64,000 nt of DNA from Leisingera coralii (lineage in GTDB: Bacteria; Pseudomonadota; Alphaproteobacteria; Rhodobacterales; Rhodobacteraceae), in contig NZ_JBHUPT010000024.1 in the NCBI RefSeq assembly GCF_049056525.1, positions 1-64,000 on the forward strand. The letters are read 5' to 3'. A program made the translations under genes and the position numbers. The notes beneath the pieces were generated by a model. That model was not told where the DNA came from and made no database searches. It saw nothing but the letters and a program-made list of their open reading frames with translations. Within the stretch, counting starts at the first letter, position 1. Each line of letters begins with the position of its first letter. This document shows positions 41,876 to 50,763 of the stretch, piece by piece.

Positions 41876-44800
41876 ATGACAATCGAGATAGACAAATGGT
41901 TGAACAGTCTCGGGCTGGGTCAGTATGCTGATGCTTTCGCTGAAAATGATGTCGATGCGCGTGTCCTGCCGTTACTGACCAATGACGACCTCAAGGAACT
42001 CGGGGTCAGCCTTGGCCATCGCAGAATAATTCTGACAGCCGTGCAGAAGCTGGCCAGCGGACAGCCTTTCTCTCGATCAATCCAGCCAGCGGGCCAGCCG
42101 GCCGGTGAAAACGGTCAAGGGCCTGCCGCCCAGGTTCCGCAAAGCGAGGTTCCAGCGGCAAGAAAAACTGTCCCGGCGGGAATTGCTGAGCGGCGCCACT
42201 TGACAGTTTTGTTCGCTGATCTGGTTGGCTCGACAGAGCTGACCAACCGGTTTGACCCTGAAGACATGCGGGGGCTTCTGCAAGATTACCAGGATGCCGT
42301 CGCAGGCGCCGTGAGCAGGTATGGCGGATACGTTGCGAAGTACCTTGGCGATGGCCTCCTCGTATTTTTCGGCTGGCCGACCGCCTATGAGGATCACGCG
42401 ATCCGGGCTGTAAAGGCCGGCCTTGAATCTATCCGCCGTGTCAAGGAGCTCAAAACCCCTGACGGCGAGCGTTTATCGGCCAGGTTGGGCATTGCGAGCG
42501 GTGACGTTGTGGTCGGTGACACGATTGGCAAAAACACCTACGAAGAGGGGGCCATGACCGGCCCGATCGTCAATCTTGCGGCACGGATCCAAGAGCACGC
42601 CAAGCCGGACATGGTTGTCTTGACAGCCGAAGAAACCGAGGCAGCTTTGCATCGGATATTTGAGTTTGCACCTCTCGGGAAAGTCAGCCTGAAAGGATTC
42701 GAAGACCCGCGAACCTTGCTTCAGGCGGTATCCGAACGCAGAGCGGAAAGCCGGTTCCGTGCGTCTCATGGAGACGGCAGCGGCAGTGCCATGATTGGCC
42801 GGGATTTCGAAAAGGGTATCCTGCTGCACGCGTGGCAAAGAGCTCAGAAAGGCCATGGGGAGGTTGTTCTGCTGGCCGGTGAGGCGGGGATCGGAAAGTC
42901 GCGGCTGACCGAAGAATTTCTCGCCGAAACAACCGCATCAGGCCAAGCCGACGTCATAAGACTGAACTGCTCCCCGTATCTTTCCAGCAGCCCGTTCCAT
43001 CCGGTCACCCACAGAATTTCTCAGGACGCGGGCGTTGAGCCCGGCTTTGATGATGACCAAATCCTGGAACACGTGAGGAAGATGCTGGAAGGCCGCAAAG
43101 GGCTGGATTGGGAACAGGTTCTGCCAGTTTTTGCAGCGCTGGTTGCGCCACGAAGCGCCCTCGCCCGGAAGGTGCTCGACATGTCGCCGCAGGAGCAGCG
43201 CGACATCACGATTCAAACTTTGATCCACACTGTGCAGGTGCGGTCAAGCGTGCGCCCGGTCATTCTGTGTGTCGAGGACGCGCATTGGATCGACCCTTCC
43301 ACGCAAGCGCTTTTGGACCGCTTCAAAGCTATTTGCGCCGATCTGCCCTTGATGGTTTTGATCACCCACAGACCCGGCTGGGAACTGGCACGCGACGATG
43401 GCGACGCGCATGTTCAAACTCTGCAGCTGCGCCGCTTTGATTCCACCCATGTCTCAAACCTGGTTCGCAATATCACCGGGAAGACGCCCGACGGCGGGCT
43501 GATCGCCACGATCATTGAGAAGACGGACGGTATTCCTTTGTTCGTGGAGGAGCTTACGCGGGCGATTGTTGAGGCCGGTGAGCAAGGGCAAGACCATATA
43601 CCGTCTTCGTTGAAGGGGACGTTGATGGCGCGCCTTGACGCGGTTTCGGCTGACGCCAAACAGGTCGCGCTGACTGCTTCTGTCATCGGCCGTGAATTCG
43701 AGCCGAATGTACTTTGTGCGGCAATGGGCATTGCCAATGCCGACCTTCAGGCTCATTTGGAAGAGTTGTCCCGAACAGGATTGATTTTTGAAAGCGGGCA
43801 CAACCGCGGGCACTTTGTCTTCCGCCATGCTCTCATTCGCGATACGGCCTACCAGTCCATGCTGGGCTCTACCCGCAGACAACAGCATGCGGATGTGGCG
43901 CGTGCCCTGATGCAATTGCGGTCTGCGGAGATTGAACGCCGGCCTGAGCTGGCCGCCCGTCATCTGTCAGAAGCTGAAGACTGGCGGGCAGCGTTCGAGA
44001 AATGGCAGTCTGCGACTGAAATGGCGCTGGCCCGATCAGCAAGCCAGGAGGCAATGGCCAACGCCGGGGAAACGCTTAAAGCCGCAGAAAAACTTGGATC
44101 CGAGACCGGCATTGAGAAGATCAAGGGCATGATCCTGGTGGGACGAAGCCACGATAGCCTGGGCCAGTTGCCAGAGGGGATCGCGATCCTGAAAGAAGCC
44201 TCCGACGCAGCCTGGGGTATCTGCAATGTGGAACTCGCTGCCGATGCAGCACATCACTTTGCGGACTCTTGCATGATGTCGGGCGAGCGGCACGGCGTGG
44301 CAATCGAGCTTTGCCGTGAAGCGCTGAAGGATCTGCCGCAAAACGACGAAGTTCGCCGGTGCAGATTGATGAGCCAGCTTGCACGCGCGCACATGTTCGT
44401 CGGCCAGTTTGCTGAAGGTTCACGGTACGGCCGGCAGGCAATGGAACTGGCCGCCAAACTGGGTGACTACAAATCTCAGTTTTCCGTCATGATGATGCAT
44501 TTCGGAGCCCCATTTGTCGCCAGAAAAGAAAGCGAGGCGCGCAATTGGCGTGAAAACCTGGATGCGATGCACCGGGTCGCAGAGAAGCTTGGCAGCATTG
44601 ATCAGGGACGGGACCGGACGCTCAGCTTGTTTGTCGGGGCTGAAATGGCAGACCGTCAATTGATGGATCACTCTCTCGACCTGCTGACCGAGATTTCAAA
44701 GAAAGACAACCATCTGCAGCTGTATTGGGTCCAGAAGCACGCGCGCGCCATGGTCGCGATTATGGATGGGGAATTCGAACAGGCTGAACAGCATGCCACC

Positions 44801-45475
44801 GAAGCGGTGAAAGTCGGCCGGAAGACCCATGGGCGGCATGTGGAAGGTGTCTTTGGCGTTCAGATGTTCACGATCCGGCGCGAGCAAAACCGCCTGCATG
44901 AGGTCGCCCCCGTGATCAAGGGGCTGATGACCGAAAGCCCCGAAGACGTGGCCTGGAAACCGGGGTTCGGCCTTATTGCTGCAGAGCTGGGATACAAGGA
45001 AGCGGCCGAGCGTATCCTGAATGAAGTCGCGGAAAACGGTTTCGATCTCCCGCCGGACGCAATGTACACAACGACATTGTCCTACCTTGCCGAAATCTGC
45101 GTCGCGGTTGAGCACCTGGAGCACGCCCGGACCCTCTACAACTTGCTTGCGCCTTACGAGGACCTGACGATTACCGCCGGAGCAACCACGGTTTGCGCAG
45201 GTGCGGCCGCACGGCGCCTTGGCAGTCTGGCAGCATTGCTGAGGGATTGGGACAAGGCCGAGAAGATGTTCCTAAAGTCCATTGATATCGATACGCGCAT
45301 GAAATCACCGCCGTGGATTGCGCACAGCAAGGCCGCGTATGCATCCGCACTGAGACGCAAGGGCGGCCCAAGCAGTGCCGAGCTGGCGTTTCAACTGGAA
45401 GCGGAAGCGTTGGCAACGGCACAGAACTTGAGTATGGTTTCCCTTAGGTCAAAGCTCGAAGGATTAACCAGTTAA
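41876..45475 (+). CDS. SAM - class III cyclase - STAND ATPase - TPR signalling protein
   Basis: 1199 residues with four modules. A SAM domain (about 3-65, IDKWLNSLGLGQYADAF...LKELGVSLGHRRIIL), a class III nucleotide cyclase domain (about 105-265) with both metal Asp (FADLVGS and LGDGLLVFFG) and the catalytic NLAAR pair, an AAA/STAND ATPase with Walker A GEAGIGKS (about 338) and Walker B VILCVEDAHW (about 463), and a TPR-rich helical half from about 690. No membrane segment. Likely makes cAMP in response to a bound protein or ligand. A DUF4242 gene follows 27 bases downstream. Confidence 0.88.
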   Translation: MTIEIDKWLNSLGLGQYADAFAENDVDARVLPLLTNDDLKELGVSLGHRRIILTAVQKLASGQPFSRSIQPAGQPAGENGQGPAAQVPQSEVPAARKTVPAGIAERRHLTVLFADLVGSTELTNRFDPEDMRGLLQDYQDAVAGAVSRYGGYVAKYLGDGLLVFFGWPTAYEDHAIRAVKAGLESIRRVKELKTPDGERLSARLGIASGDVVVGDTIGKNTYEEGAMTGPIVNLAARIQEHAKPDMVVLTAEETEAALHRIFEFAPLGKVSLKGFEDPRTLLQAVSERRAESRFRASHGDGSGSAMIGRDFEKGILLHAWQRAQKGHGEVVLLAGEAGIGKSRLTEEFLAETTASGQADVIRLNCSPYLSSSPFHPVTHRISQDAGVEPGFDDDQILEHVRKMLEGRKGLDWEQVLPVFAALVAPRSALARKVLDMSPQEQRDITIQTLIHTVQVRSSVRPVILCVEDAHWIDPSTQALLDRFKAICADLPLMVLITHRPGWELARDDGDAHVQTLQLRRFDSTHVSNLVRNITGKTPDGGLIATIIEKTDGIPLFVEELTRAIVEAGEQGQDHIPSSLKGTLMARLDAVSADAKQVALTASVIGREFEPNVLCAAMGIANADLQAHLEELSRTGLIFESGHNRGHFVFRHALIRDTAYQSMLGSTRRQQHADVARALMQLRSAEIERRPELAARHLSEAEDWRAAFEKWQSATEMALARSASQEAMANAGETLKAAEKLGSETGIEKIKGMILVGRSHDSLGQLPEGIAILKEASDAAWGICNVELAADAAHHFADSCMMSGERHGVAIELCREALKDLPQNDEVRRCRLMSQLARAHMFVGQFAEGSRYGRQAMELAAKLGDYKSQFSVMMMHFGAPFVARKESEARNWRENLDAMHRVAEKLGSIDQGRDRTLSLFVGAEMADRQLMDHSLDLLTEISKKDNHLQLYWVQKHARAMVAIMDGEFEQAEQHATEAVKVGRKTHGRHVEGVFGVQMFTIRREQNRLHEVAPVIKGLMTESPEDVAWKPGFGLIAAELGYKEAAERILNEVAENGFDLPPDAMYTTTLSYLAEICVAVEHLEHARTLYNLLAPYEDLTITAGATTVCAGAAARRLGSLAALLRDWDKAEKMFLKSIDIDTRMKSPPWIAHSKAAYASALRRKGGPSSAELAFQLEAEALATAQNLSMVSLRSKLEGLTS

Positions 45476-45502
45476 AGTCTAAAAAGTGCTTAGGGGGAGC
45501 TT

Positions 45503-45760
45503 ATGCCAAGGTACATTATCGAAAGAAATTTTGCCGAACAGCTGAATGTCAGCGACGATGACAAAATTCACATAAAAGAGATAAACGATGAAATCGGTAT
45601 CGAGTGGATTTTTTCATTCCTCAGCGCAGATAAGCGCAAGACATACTGCCTGTACGAAGCCCCCGACGAGGAAAGCCTGCGAAGGGCGGCGGAGCGCCTG
45701 AACATTCCTGCCGATGTGATAACCCCCGTGGACCGGATCGATCCGGGAATATTTGCCTGA
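45503..45760 (+). CDS. DUF4242 small protein
   Basis: 85 residues with the DUF4242 pattern: PRYIIERNF at the N terminus, IEWIFSFLSADKRKTYCLYEAPDEESLRRAAERLNIPADVITPV in the second half. This is a ferredoxin-like fold; one actinobacterial member binds nickel, but its role is unknown. GGGGGAG lies upstream. The short gap to the cyclase/STAND gene suggests one transcript. Base composition is AT-richer than the core genome. Confidence 0.83.
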   Translation: MPRYIIERNFAEQLNVSDDDKIHIKEINDEIGIEWIFSFLSADKRKTYCLYEAPDEESLRRAAERLNIPADVITPVDRIDPGIFA

Positions 45761-46154
45761 CGACTGCATGGCCTATTGCTAGGCCAAAAGTCCGGTGAGG
45801 CCGGCGTCACCTGTGCGGCCGGGGCCAGTATGTTTCCCCTGCGGATCTTGCCGGCCGTGATGCCACGGCACCATTCACACTCGCGCGCGTCCTTTCCCAG
45901 TGCCGGCTGCTTCGAACTCCCGCGGCCTCGGACCATCTGAAGGCACAGGCCCCAATGAAGAGCGTCAATGGCTTTCAGTGAACGGGCGTAATTCGTCATT
46001 TGCCACGCCTGTGCTATCATTCAAGCTGATCAGAGAATCTTGAGCCGACCAGTGCTTTGGCTGCCTGCCGCTCATTTTCTTAGCCTGTGATGCCGCTGGC
46101 CGCCTCCGAAACTAGCCTGCGAACCCAAAACGCAGGTCATTCAGGGAGGGAACT
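45761..46154. other. Gap with a short hairpin, no gene accepted
   Basis: About 390 bases. GGCCTA-TTGC-TAGGCC (45770-45785) follows the DUF4242 gene but has no T run. A minus-strand frame (46020-45568) could encode 150 residues including a GKDARECEWCRG segment; it overlaps the DUF4242 gene and matches nothing I know. The last 60 bases hold the ribosome site of the flavin oxidase. Confidence 0.4.
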
Positions 46155-47525
46155 ATGTCTGCGAAAACTCCAAGCGAACTCGGTGACCTGATCCGCGGAG
46201 ACGTGATCGTCGAAAGCGACGCCGACTATGAAGAGGCGCGCAAGGTTCACAACGGTATGATCGACAAGAGGCCCGCCGTTATCGTGCGGGCGATGAATGC
46301 CGGCGACGTTATGACGACCGTCAATTTCGCCCGCGACAACGGTCACGCCCTGTCGGTTCGCGGCGGTGGCCATAGCGGACCCGGTTTCGGCACAAATGAT
46401 GGCGGAGTCGTTCTGGATCTGTCGAAGATGCGCGGTGTTCGCGTCGACCCTAACGCCAGGACCGCCAGGGCTGAGGGCGGCACGACCTGGGGCGATTTCA
46501 ATACGGCTACACATGCCTTCGGCCTCGCGACCACTGGCGGTGTGATCTCCACCACCGGGATCGCCGGGCTGACGCTTGGCGGTGGCATCGGCTATCTGTC
46601 GCGCGGGCACGGTCTGTCGCTCGACAACCTGATTTCAGCAGATATCGTGACCGCCGATGGCAACATGCTCATTGCGAACGAAAGCGAGAATGCCGATGTT
46701 TTCTGGGCGATCCGAGGGGGCGGCGGGAACTTCGGTGTCGTCACCTCGTTCGAGTATCAGCTTCAGCCAGTGGATACGGTTTACTGGGGCCCGATGTTCT
46801 ACGAGATCCAAGAAACCGAAACGATCTTCAAATTCTACCGCGACTACATCAAGGACGCCCCCCGCGAGATGGGCGCCTTCCCGGCCTTCCAGATCGCGCC
46901 GCCGTTGCCCTTCATCCCCGAAGACCGGCACGGAGATATGTTCTGCGCTATCGTTGCCTGTTGGTCCGGGGACCCCGCCCAGGGCGAGCGGCAGTTCAAG
47001 GCTTTCCACGATGTTGCTGAGGTAAAGGCCGAGATGGTCGGACCCGTTCCTTACCCCGCCATCAACGCCGCCTTCGACGGGCTGTTCCCGCCGGGCATCC
47101 GGCAATACTGGAAGGGGAATTTCGTGAAGGAGCTGACCGACGAGGCGATTGCCGCCCACGTTCAGCACGGCCCGGATGCGCCGACAGTCAGCTCGACGAT
47201 GCATCTCTATCCGATCAATGGGGCCTGCCAGGAGGTCGATGCCGGCGCTACGGCTTTCGGACACCGGGATGCGAACTTCTCGATGGTTATTCTGGCAGCG
47301 TCGGAGGATCCGGCGCACGACGCGGCACATAAGAAGTGGGTGCGCGATTACTCCGGCGCGGTGGCGCCATATTCCGAACCGGGCGGATACATCAACTTCA
47401 TGGACGATGATGACGGCGGCCGTGTGCGGGAAAACTTCGGCGGCAACTACGAGCGCCTGCTGGAGATCAAGCGCCGTTACGACCCGGACAACCTGTTCCG
47501 GAACAACCAGAACATTGCGCCGTAA
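46155..47525 (+). CDS. FAD-linked oxidase, berberine-bridge-enzyme-like
   Basis: 456 residues: an FAD-binding PCMH domain with VRGGGHSGPGFG (the His, about residue 71, is the usual site of covalent FAD attachment), GGVISTTGIAGLTLGGGIGYLSR and IRGGGGNFGVVTSF; a substrate domain; and the C-terminal BBE motif YDPDNLFRNNQNI. The Cys needed for a second covalent FAD link is absent from the expected LGGGIGYL region. Oxidises an alcohol or sugar substrate; identity unknown. AGGGAGGGAAC precedes the ATG. No signal peptide. Confidence 0.88.
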   Translation: MSAKTPSELGDLIRGDVIVESDADYEEARKVHNGMIDKRPAVIVRAMNAGDVMTTVNFARDNGHALSVRGGGHSGPGFGTNDGGVVLDLSKMRGVRVDPNARTARAEGGTTWGDFNTATHAFGLATTGGVISTTGIAGLTLGGGIGYLSRGHGLSLDNLISADIVTADGNMLIANESENADVFWAIRGGGGNFGVVTSFEYQLQPVDTVYWGPMFYEIQETETIFKFYRDYIKDAPREMGAFPAFQIAPPLPFIPEDRHGDMFCAIVACWSGDPAQGERQFKAFHDVAEVKAEMVGPVPYPAINAAFDGLFPPGIRQYWKGNFVKELTDEAIAAHVQHGPDAPTVSSTMHLYPINGACQEVDAGATAFGHRDANFSMVILAASEDPAHDAAHKKWVRDYSGAVAPYSEPGGYINFMDDDDGGRVRENFGGNYERLLEIKRRYDPDNLFRNNQNIAP

Positions 47526-47709
47526 CAGCACTGCCGCCGCAGCAGTCACGGCGTCCTATCGTCAGGGGCCGCCTTTTAAGGTTCTTGCGGCAAAAGTGTG
47601 CGGGCCAACTGAACTTTATTTTGTGTTGAACGTCAGCTTTTCACATCATGAAGTGGGAACTGAACACATGCCGCAAGTACACATCTCACGCCGAAAGGGC
47701 CGGAACCCT

Positions 47710-47754
47710 ATGTCCGCTCAGGGCTGATTGGGTCATGGAGCCCAGAGCGGACAT
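47710..47754. repeat. Imperfect 16-bp inverted repeat, possible mobile remnant
   Basis: ATGTCCGCTCAGGGCT (47710-47725) and AGCCCAGAGCGGACAT (47739-47754) match at 15 of 16 positions around a 13-base loop. It sits between converging genes with no T run. Similar ATGTCCGCT motifs recur in intergenic DNA of marine proteobacteria as I remember them, so this may be a decayed repeat element. Confidence 0.5.
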
Positions 47755-47756
47755 CC

Positions 47757-47975
47757 CTAACGCATAGCTTTCAACTCCAAAGCCTTTTCAGTTGTCCAAA
47801 CACCTTCAGCTCCGCCCCAATGCCCGCTTCTTACCTCATGTACGCGTACAGACGTGTTGTCTTGCATCGTTTTGCCGGCAACTTTCCCGAACGCTTTGGC
47901 TGTCTCGCTGATGAGCTGTGCTTTTTCATCGTCCGAGAAGACACCTTCTAATACGTGAATGTCGATAAGAGGCAT
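47757..47975 (-). CDS. 4-oxalocrotonate tautomerase family protein
   Basis: 72 residues beginning MPLIDIHVLEG. Removal of Met would expose Pro1, the general base of this family, which decides the start over an upstream ATG by three codons; AAGGAG lies seven bases before it. The rest (FSDDEKAQLISETAKAFGKVAG...VRVHEVRSGHWGG) fits the short tautomerase fold, with an Arg that may bind the substrate carboxylate. Substrate unknown. Converges with the flavin oxidase gene. Confidence 0.83.
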   Translation of the reverse strand: MPLIDIHVLEGVFSDDEKAQLISETAKAFGKVAGKTMQDNTSVRVHEVRSGHWGGAEGVWTTEKALELKAMR

Positions 47976-48183
47976 GGATTTCACTCCTTGGTTGGCATGT
48001 CAGGTATTATTACATTCAACACGCAGCTCTCCGGGGGCATAATGTGTATTCGGGAGCTGGCGGGGCGGCTGGCTGACAGCCGCCGGACGCAGGCAGGCTG
48101 CACGCCGCGGCGGGTGCCGGGTTTGACCAGGCCGCCGGGCCGGGTAACGTCTGGGCCGGGAGCCCGCAAAAACAGGTCAATTC

Positions 48184-49059
48184 ATGCAGGTCATCATCCA
48201 CTGCGGGGCGCATGCCACTGAGGAAGACCTGCTGCTGAAGGCGCTGTTGAAGAATGCCGGCGCCCTGTCGGAACGGGGCACGGCGGTGCCGGGGCCCGGC
48301 AGATACCGCAGGCTGCTGATGGAGTGCCTGGCCGCGCTGAAGACCGGCACTGCCGCCAAGGAGGCGCCCGACGTCCTGTGGGACGCCATTCTGGACGGCA
48401 GCCAGGCAAGCCGGGTGGTTCTTTCCAGCCCGCAGTTTCTCGGCGCGCCGCAGCATGTGCTGGAGGGCTCCCGCCTGTACCCGGAGGCGGAACGGCGGCT
48501 GCTGGCGCTGCAGCAGCTGTTTCCCCGGGATCAGCTCGAGGTTTTCCTGGCGCTGCGCAATCCGGCAACGTTTTTGCCGGCGCTGTCAGCCGGGGCCGGC
48601 GGTCCGGACGTGCAGGCTGCCCTGGGGACCTGCGATCCCCGGCACCTGCGCTGGTCCGGGCTGCTGGGCCGGATACGGCAGGCGGTGCCGGACGTGCCGG
48701 TCACCGTCTGGTGCTACGAGGATCTGCCGATGACCTGGGCGCAGGTGCTGCGCGCGCTGGGCGGGATGGCTGCCGCCGCGCCGGTCAAGGGTGGTCTGGA
48801 TCTGCTGGCGGCGCTGATGCAGCCTGCCGGGATGGCGCGCCTGCGCGCCTACCTGGCGGCGCATCCCGGCATGGCGGAGGGGCACAGGCGCCGGATCTAT
48901 GCCGCCTTCCTCGGCAAATACGCCCACCCGGACGCGCTGGAGGAGGAGCTGGACCTGCCCGGCTGGACCGTGGCGCTGGTGGAGGAATTGAGCGATCTTT
49001 ACGAAGAAGACCTCGGAGCTATTCAAAAGATCCCCGGCGTCAGCCTGATTGCCCCGTAG
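48184..49059 (+). CDS. Sulfotransferase-like protein of unknown function
   Basis: 291 residues. The first 20 residues (MQVIIHCGAHATEEDLLLKA) have the outline of the HxGAHKTGTT nucleotide loop seen in roseobacter sulfotransferase-like proteins, but Lys, Gly and Thr of the loop are replaced by Ala, Glu and Glu, so PAPS binding is doubtful. Later VFLALRNPATFLPAL resembles the FxxRNPxxxL stretch of that family. I regard it as a divergent, possibly non-catalytic relative. No clear ribosome site; codon use is typical of the core genome. Confidence 0.6.
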   Translation: MQVIIHCGAHATEEDLLLKALLKNAGALSERGTAVPGPGRYRRLLMECLAALKTGTAAKEAPDVLWDAILDGSQASRVVLSSPQFLGAPQHVLEGSRLYPEAERRLLALQQLFPRDQLEVFLALRNPATFLPALSAGAGGPDVQAALGTCDPRHLRWSGLLGRIRQAVPDVPVTVWCYEDLPMTWAQVLRALGGMAAAAPVKGGLDLLAALMQPAGMARLRAYLAAHPGMAEGHRRRIYAAFLGKYAHPDALEEELDLPGWTVALVEELSDLYEEDLGAIQKIPGVSLIAP

Positions 49060-49110
49060 CCCGCGGCCAGGCAGCGTGCGGTGCGGGCCGGGGCGGCACC
49101 CGGCGCCGGG

Positions 49111-49599
49111 TCACTGCAGGGGCTGGCCGTTGCGGCCGAAGGTCAGGCTCTCGGTGCTGAGGTCGTCATAGGTGACTTCAACCGCGACCTGCTGGATCGA
49201 GCCCAGTGGGTAGCTGCGGTAGGGCAGGCCGTCCTCTTCCTTGATCATGTTGGGAAAACCCTCGTCCAGATGGCAATCCGGCAGCGGCCAGATTTCCGGC
49301 GCATTGCCGTTCACCCCCAGCTTGACCTGCGCCAGGCCGCAGCGCCAGGACCACAGGTGGGTCACGTAAAGCAGGTCCTGGCCGTTAAACTCGCGCACAT
49401 GGATCCAGTTGCCGCGGGTTGCCGCCAGGATCGGCTTCACTTCGGTTGCGGTGGTAAAGCGGCCGGTGGCCTCTTGCGGCTCTGCCGCCAGTGCGGTTCC
49501 GGCCGGCGCGGGCGCGGACACTGCCGCAGCCTCCGGTGTGCTGCTCTCCGCACCCGGCTGCGCCGAGGCCGCGATGATCGCCAGGATCACATCAATCAT
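49111..49599 (-). CDS. Hypothetical protein, probably exported
   Basis: 162 residues. A short hydrophobic start (MIDVILAIIAASAQPGA) looks like a signal peptide, then an Ala/Pro-rich linker, then a compact domain with LAATRGNWIHVREFNGQDLLYVTHLWSWRCG and PLPDCHLDEGFPN; the two Cys may pair in the periplasm. I do not recognise the family. GGAGAG precedes the ATG at 49599; the frame is open upstream without a ribosome site. It stands between two convergent or divergent single genes with no operon partner. Confidence 0.6.
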   Translation of the reverse strand: MIDVILAIIAASAQPGAESSTPEAAAVSAPAPAGTALAAEPQEATGRFTTATEVKPILAATRGNWIHVREFNGQDLLYVTHLWSWRCGLAQVKLGVNGNAPEIWPLPDCHLDEGFPNMIKEEDGLPYRSYPLGSIQQVAVEVTYDDLSTESLTFGRNGQPLQ

Positions 49600-49767
49600 G
49601 TTCTCTCTCCAACTGAGACGCCCCTTCAAGTCACAGGGCCGCGCGAATTGCCCGGCGGCCTGTTGCACGGCATCCTGCCGGCTTGTAGCTACCATAGCAG
49701 GCAGTTCTGCCTGCGGCCTTAACAGGCAGTCCTAACCGCCCGGCAGAGACGGAAAACGGGGAAAACA

Positions 49768-50757
49768 ATGGCAAATGCCCCCTTCAACGTAATGATCGTC
49801 GGCCAGGCGGGCCGGCTGCAGTATGAGGCAGTGCTGTTTGCGGCCTCGCTGCGCCGCTGTTCCCCCGGGTTTTCCGGCCGCCTGTTTGTCGCGGTGCCGC
49901 AGCCGGGGCCGTTGTGGGACAAGGACCCAAGCATCCGCAACCGGGACGTCCTGCAGGCGCTGGCGGATCTGGGGGCGGAGATCCTGCCGTTCGAAAGCAA
50001 GGTGTTCGGCGCCGCATACCCCTATGGCAACAAGATCGAGGCGCTGCAGGCCCTGCCAAAGGGCGAGCCGTTTGTGTTCTTCGACACCGACACGCTGATC
50101 ACCGGCGAGCTGGCGGACGTGCCCTTTGACTTCTCCCGCCCCTCGGCGTCCCTGCGGGTGGAGGGCACCTGGCCCAAGCCGACCCTCTACGGGCCCGGCT
50201 ATGCGGGCATCTGGCAGTCTCTCTATACCCGCTTCGGCCTCGATTTCCTGGCCAGCCTCGACCTCAGCCAGCCGGATGAGTTCTGGAAGCGGTATCTCTA
50301 TTTCAACGCGGGCTTCTTTTACGGCGCCTGCCCGCGGGCCTTTGGCAAGCGCTTCCTGGTCTATGCGCAATCGGTCAGGAACGACCCGCCGCCGGAACTG
50401 GCGGGGCAGTCATTGGACCCCTGGCTGGACCAGATCGTGCTTCCGCTGGTGATCCATTCCTTCGGCGGCGGCCGCGATGCGCTGCCTCCCGGCTACCTGG
50501 ATGGGGAGACCAGCTGCCACTACCGGCTGTTCCCGCTGCTCTATGCGCGCGAAAGCGACCGGGTGGTGGACCTGCTGCACGAGATCGCCGCACCGAACCG
50601 GATCAAGAAGGTTCTGAAAACCTATGAGCCGATCAAGCGCATGGTCTACCAGGGCCGCGGCGAAAAGGTACGGGCGCTGTTTGACCGGGAAAACCTGCCG
50701 CGGCGCGAGCAGGCGATCCGCAACCGGATCAAGAAAGAAGGCTTCTGGATGCGCTGA
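49768..50757 (+). CDS. Glycosyltransferase-like protein (nucleotide-diphospho-sugar fold)
   Basis: 329 residues. The N-terminal half has the Rossmann-like layout of GT-A enzymes: VMIVGQAGRLQYEAVLFAASLRR, FEsKVFG...YGNKIEAL and FVFFDTDTLITGEL, where DTD is the metal-binding DxD. A YFNAGFFYGACPRAFG segment with NAG fits GT8-type proteins. The C-terminal 80 residues are basic. It may act on cell-surface polysaccharide; donor and acceptor are unknown. No membrane helix. Confidence 0.65.
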   Translation: MANAPFNVMIVGQAGRLQYEAVLFAASLRRCSPGFSGRLFVAVPQPGPLWDKDPSIRNRDVLQALADLGAEILPFESKVFGAAYPYGNKIEALQALPKGEPFVFFDTDTLITGELADVPFDFSRPSASLRVEGTWPKPTLYGPGYAGIWQSLYTRFGLDFLASLDLSQPDEFWKRYLYFNAGFFYGACPRAFGKRFLVYAQSVRNDPPPELAGQSLDPWLDQIVLPLVIHSFGGGRDALPPGYLDGETSCHYRLFPLLYARESDRVVDLLHEIAAPNRIKKVLKTYEPIKRMVYQGRGEKVRALFDRENLPRREQAIRNRIKKEGFWMR

Positions 50758-50763
50758 GCCGGG

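Noticed and set aside
45568..46020. 150-codon minus-strand frame with a CEWCRG segment
   Set aside because: Overlaps the DUF4242 gene, no recognisable family and no ribosome site; could be a relic but not supportable.
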